This document shows, one piece after another, positions 9,101 through 10,497 of a stretch of 10,497 nt of DNA. A program made the position numbers and the translations under genes. The stretch's first letter is position 1, and each line of letters starts with the position of its first letter. The stretch lies in the NCBI GenBank assembly GCA_035542775.1, contig DATKKX010000421.1, forward strand, positions 1 to 10,497, read 5' to 3'. The stretch is from DATKKX01 sp035542775. GTDB lineage: Bacteria; Planctomycetota; Phycisphaerae; UBA1845; UTPLA1. The notes under the pieces were generated by a model that worked only from the letters and a program-made list of their open reading frames with translations, made no database searches and had not been told where the DNA came from.

Positions 9101-9446
9101 ATCGCGCGCGGGGCACGCGAAGCTGCTGGGCCGCCGCTGTCGTCGTATCGATTACTTCGGCGTTCAGGAGGATGGAATTCTCTTCGGCGAGCAACTCAAC
9201 CTCGCCGCTGGCCGAAACGCCCGCCGCCGGCGCCTCCATGACCGCGAACGCGCCGTAGTCGGCCACGACTTGGGCACCGTCAGCCGCGAGCTTGGATCTC
9301 GCCGTCTCGTTCGCAACGCGGATCTTCACCGTTCCTTCGCGACCGAACCTCCCCGCCGGTATCGGACCCTCGGATCTTGCGCTCGATGGCATCGAGAGGA
9401 CACACCACATCCCAACCGACAGTGCAAGCACTCTGTGGATGCACAT
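6189..9446 (-). CDS. Secreted subtilisin-like (S8) peptidase with three Ig-like repeats
   Basis: This 1085-residue protein is predicted to be an exported serine peptidase. Domains: signal peptide (1-~24; basic start, hydrophobic ALSVGMWCVLSM, SSARS near cleavage); an N-terminal, possibly prodomain region (~27-290); the S8 catalytic domain (~315-650); a beta-sandwich/jelly-roll like that of KP-43-type proteases (~690-820; FRVTLAWTDAPG and NNDLNLSVTV); and three putative-Ig (He_PIG-type) repeats (823-1083). Catalytic residues are Asp325 in DVSDSGID, His373 in GCDGHGN and Ser611 in GTSHSCPAVAGG, with oxyanion Asn490 in FANGNAGP. The Met usual after the Ser is His here, a tolerated variation. The ATG at 9446 is chosen because GAGGGAG lies just upstream (9452-9458) and a signal peptide follows. 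The frame is open back to 9719, but those 91 residues look non-coding. The frame ends at TAA (6189-6191) just after the last Ig strand, directly before a dockerin-like module in the -1 frame, so the gene is probably frameshifted. Likely role: degrading extracellular protein, or cell-surface display. Confidence 0.9.
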   Translation of the reverse strand: MCIHRVLALSVGMWCVLSMPSSARSEGPIPAGRFGREGTVKIRVANETARSKLAADGAQVVADYGAFAVMEAPAAGVSASGEVELLAEENSILLNAEVIDTTTAAAQQLRVPRARFAGKRLHLVQFAGPIRPEWRDQLDAVGVKIVTYIPSNAYLVYGDADQIVGVQALAAGVPQIQWDGAYLDRYKIHPEAARIATQAATVPTGTGNLFAIQLVSDPDANKATLDVIDRLKSAPIYKSYTILHYLNVIVKLPPAVVPQIAAQPEVVSIQPYVVPRLFCERQDQIVAGNLSGNDPSGPGYMAWLASKGFTQAQFDASGFVVDVSDSGIDNGTTSPNHFGLYASGTRPGTSRIVYNRLVGTPNPGSTLRGCDGHGNLNAHILLGYDDLTSSPFADASGYHYGLGVCPFVRAGSSVVFDPNTFTSPNYADLQSMAFHDNARISSNSWGGDTAGMYTTDSQSYDALVRDAQPSGSTYAAAGNQEIVIVFANGNAGPASGTVGAPATAKNVISIGAGESVQAFGGSDRCGYGDAYANSANDMATFSSRGPCADGRKKPDIVAPGTHVSGGVPQAASPGPTGTADPCFDASGICGGVGSLYFPSGQQFYTASTGTSHSCPAVAGGCALIRQFFINRGMSPPSPAMTKALLINAARWMNGSGANDTLWSNSQGMGEMNLGEVFNRGGVTPTIFQDEDPVNMLFTASGQTRTFVGNVADNTKPFRVTLAWTDAPGATSGNAYNNDLNLSVTVGGNTYLGNVFSSTLKNVSTTGGAADARNNVESVFLPAGVSGPFTVTVTAANINSDGVPNLGTATDQDFALVVYNAVTCPTISITPAALANATVGAIYHERLSASGGSGPYAWSLQSGTLPAGLILTGRGVISGAPTAAGTSNFTVQATDRSSCIGTKAYSIDASLSVISITPTSLASGTVGTPYNQSLGAGGGTPPYTWSLQSGRLPAALALSSTGVISGTPRAAGASEFTVAATDTFGLVGTQTYALTIVCPSISVGPATLPGATVGVRYYQTLIASGGASPYAWSLQSGTLPAGLTLSSRGLLLGRPAVAGVTSFTVMVTDSAGCSGTKLMQLTITSP
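6198..6980 (-). repeat. Three tandem 261-bp repeats encoding Ig-like domains
   Basis: Within the peptidase gene, three units of exactly 87 codons follow each other without linkers (protein residues 823-909, 910-996, 997-1083). Each has ISITP or ISVGP near its start, TVG, ASGG or AGGG, PYxWSLQSG, LPA, G(V/L)(I/L) and (S/N)FTV followed by (A/V)TD. The DNA is also still similar: TGCCCGATTGC or TGCCCGACTGC recurs at 6338, 6599 and 6860, spaced exactly 261 bases. The high DNA similarity and equal length point to tandem duplication of one exon-like unit. Such modules usually act as spacers or glycan/surface-binding stalks. Confidence 0.9.
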
Positions 9447-10036
9447 GACCGCTCCCTCAGTGCCACGCCGGAACGCCGATTGACGTCCGGCTGCGAGATT
9501 CGGCCAGTCGCCGACGTTTTGATGCGAGTGTCCGCTGACGGACCAGCCCGGTTCCATCCGCGGGTTACGGAGACTCGTTTTCCTCGGGCGCGGCGGGCAG
9601 GCTCCAACTCTTCGGCCCTCGTGGACGGACGTTGAAGGCCCCTGACCGCCATGGCGACCGCTTTCTTGGTTGCGGATCCGCCGCGCCAACGGTCTCGTGT
9701 CCATTATATCCCGCTGCACACGGAAAATTCCCCGAATTGCCTGGTCCCCGAGGCCCCTTCACCCATCGAAACACAACCCCAGGTCGGCCAAAGACCATGC
9801 GGCATGACGCCACGCCCCAGAAAATGCTCGGGCGGGTCCGTCAGCCTTCTCTGACTGGGCGTGACCTTATTACGTCAGGCACGAGGAGGCGACCGGACCC
9901 CTTGCATCTTCACGGGCGCGCAAGTATTTTTTGGCTGCCCTCCCAGAGGCCGGATCGCCGACAGCCTGGGCAGGGAATTCGACGACAAGCGCAGGGCGGC
10001 AATCCGGCACCCGCCGGTGGGCGCCGAAGACTTGGC
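9447..10036. other. Non-coding stretch between the peptidase gene and tRNA-Ser
   Basis: No convincing gene is visible on either strand. The peptidase's 5' leader lies at its left end. Further right are an imperfect hairpin, CTGCCC/GGGCAG with an inner AGGC/GCCT stem (about 9935-9976), and a weak stem CTTGC/GCAAG (9901-9924) followed by a T-run (about 9926-9931) that could act as a poor plus-strand terminator. The integrase reading frame stays open on the minus strand through the right end as far as 9910, but its translation there (Arg/Pro-rich) does not look like selected protein. Confidence 0.45.
9703..9708 (-). promoter_or_regulatory. Possible -10 box for the S8 peptidase gene
   Basis: The minus strand carries a perfect TATAAT at 9708-9703. 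No good -35 hexamer sits 16-18 bases upstream of it (the sequence there is GGAATT-like). Transcription would start near 9696 and give a leader of about 250 bases before the ATG at 9446. A consensus hexamer is notable in such GC-rich DNA, but the missing -35 keeps this weak. Confidence 0.25.
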
Positions 10037-10497
10037 TTGACGCCGGCTGCTGACGGTCTGTCTAAACGACGTTGCCAAACAGGACTGATAACAGGCCGGA
10101 GAGTCAAACGAAAGCACTCCAGGAGAGGTGACCGAGTGGCTGAAGGTGACGGTTTTGAAAACCGTTGTACCGCAAGGTACCGGGGGTTCGAATCCCTCCC
10201 TCTCCGTTCTTGATCTGTGTCGTTATTCGTCGCACTGCTTCGCACAAGTTTCCCATTGTGAAGGGCTTGCGAATCGTCACCACGCCGCGCGCCGTTGCCC
10301 TCGTCATCGCAGGGCTTCGCACTACGCTTAGACGTGTTCGCGCCCCGACTGTCGGGACATGTGGTGGGGCTGTCGTTCGTCGCCTCTTTCAACGCGGCAG
10401 TCTGGACGGCTTCCAGATCCGGCAGGGTCGCCAGGGCGTCGTGTAGGTCACCTATGACCGTGTGAGTGTAGCGGTCCATCGTCAGGCCGATGCTGCC
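9910..10497 (-). CDS. Tyrosine recombinase/phage-type integrase, C-terminal part (N-terminus beyond the window)
   Basis: The minus-strand frame is open from the right edge and begins GSIGLTMDRYTHTVIGDLHD. This is the end of a tyrosine recombinase catalytic domain, with the nucleophilic Tyr at codon 10 (bases 10470-10468) in the MDRYTH context, followed by a short helix-like segment and ALATLPDLEAV. Such enzymes cut and rejoin DNA at att sites through a 3'-phosphotyrosine link. The upstream Arg, His and Arg catalytic residues lie outside the window. After about 40 residues the sequence becomes a low-complexity polar tail, and from residue ~98 it is simply the antisense translation of tRNA-Ser (RRGRDSNPRYLAVQRFSK), continuing to a TGA at 9910-9912. 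The native recombinase therefore probably lost its own stop on integration, or tolerates a read-through tail. The gene points towards the tRNA 3' end, as in tRNA-borne genomic islands. Identification as a tyrosine recombinase is firm despite the short stretch; the subfamily is not resolved. Confidence 0.8.
   Translation of the reverse strand, partial: GSIGLTMDRYTHTVIGDLHDALATLPDLEAVQTAALKEATNDSPTTCPDSRGANTSKRSAKPCDDEGNGARRGDDSQALHNGKLVRSSATNNDTDQERRGRDSNPRYLAVQRFSKPSPSATRSPLLECFRLTLRPVISPVWQRRLDRPSAAGVKPSLRRPPAGAGLPPCACRRIPCPGCRRSGLWEGSQKILARP
10037..10066 (+). promoter_or_regulatory. Possible promoter of tRNA-Ser
   Basis: TTGACG (10037-10042) matches five of six -35 bases. TCTAAA (10061-10066) matches four of six -10 bases at a spacing of 18. 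The tRNA begins 56 bases after the -10 box. The match is fair but not exceptional, and activity is inferred. Confidence 0.35.
10122..10206 (+). tRNA. tRNA-Ser (anticodon TGA)
   Basis: An 85-base class II cloverleaf folds cleanly. The acceptor GGAGAGG (10122-10128) pairs fully with CCTCTCC (10199-10205), with discriminator G at 10206. The anticodon stem ACGGT/ACCGT encloses TTTGAAA (anticodon TGA). The long variable arm GTACC-GCAA-GGTAC is typical of serine tRNAs, and the T arm is GGGGG-TTCGAAT-CCCTC. No CCA is encoded. The gene is complete even though a recombinase gene lies immediately beyond its 3' end, as expected when an integrating element restores the tRNA 3' half. It is the probable attachment site of that element. 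Confidence 0.97.

Noticed and set aside
8142..9635. A 497-codon plus-strand open frame
   Set aside because: It lies wholly opposite the S8 peptidase and its leader, is Arg-rich and shows no domain. It is an antisense shadow in GC-rich DNA.
9447..9719. 91-codon upstream extension of the S8 peptidase frame
   Set aside because: The residues are Arg/Gly/Pro-rich and would place the signal peptide internally. The ATG at 9446 has a good ribosome-binding site.
10104..10322. Minus-strand open frame containing GEGGIRTPGTLRYNGFQNR
   Set aside because: Antisense translation of tRNA-Ser, a common false annotation. The overlapping recombinase frame is the one with a recognisable motif.

Overview
The window is GC-rich bacterial DNA (by eye above 60% G+C). 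It looks like a chromosomal segment from a planctomycete or a close relative, possibly of the Phycisphaerae type. The clues are an LpxI-type lipid A enzyme, a secreted subtilase with Ig-like repeats and a dockerin-like C-terminal module, and a tyrosine recombinase whose visible end resembles planctomycete integrases. This assignment is inference from recalled family traits; no marker gene is present to prove it.

Left part (1-4801, all + strand): the last 19 codons of an unidentified gene; lpxI (lipid A biosynthesis); a sugar-nucleotide 4-epimerase of the extended SDR family; and an alpha-glucan (glycogen/maltodextrin) phosphorylase of family GT35. The epimerase and phosphorylase are 39 bases apart and may be co-transcribed. 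LpxI and the epimerase both make surface-glycolipid or polysaccharide precursors, while the phosphorylase supplies glucose-1-phosphate, a precursor of sugar nucleotides.

Middle (4802-6188): a tRNA-Asp(GUC) gene with a good sigma-70-type promoter and a leader hairpin, then about 0.9 kb with no convincing gene but with hairpins and palindromes. The left end of this stretch (about 6019-6190) holds, on the - strand, a displaced piece of the next gene.

Right part (6189-9446, - strand): a large secreted S8 (subtilisin-like) peptidase with a signal peptide, long N-terminal region, catalytic Asp/His/Ser, a beta-sandwich domain, and three Ig-like repeats of exactly 87 codons. Its frame stops at 6189, yet immediately downstream in the -1 frame lies a well-formed pair of EF-hand/dockerin-like loops. 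One missing base therefore appears to have cut off the C-terminal module.

Right edge (9447-10497): a non-coding stretch, then tRNA-Ser(UGA), and facing it from beyond the window edge the C-terminus of a tyrosine recombinase (catalytic Tyr in MDRYTH). This is the classical layout of an integrative element or genomic island inserted at the 3' end of a tRNA gene. The recombinase frame has no stop before the tRNA and runs through its antisense strand. Base 10206 is thus a likely left boundary of a mobile element extending to the right. No wholly new system is visible. The two most notable items are this tRNA-Ser/integrase junction and the frameshifted peptidase.
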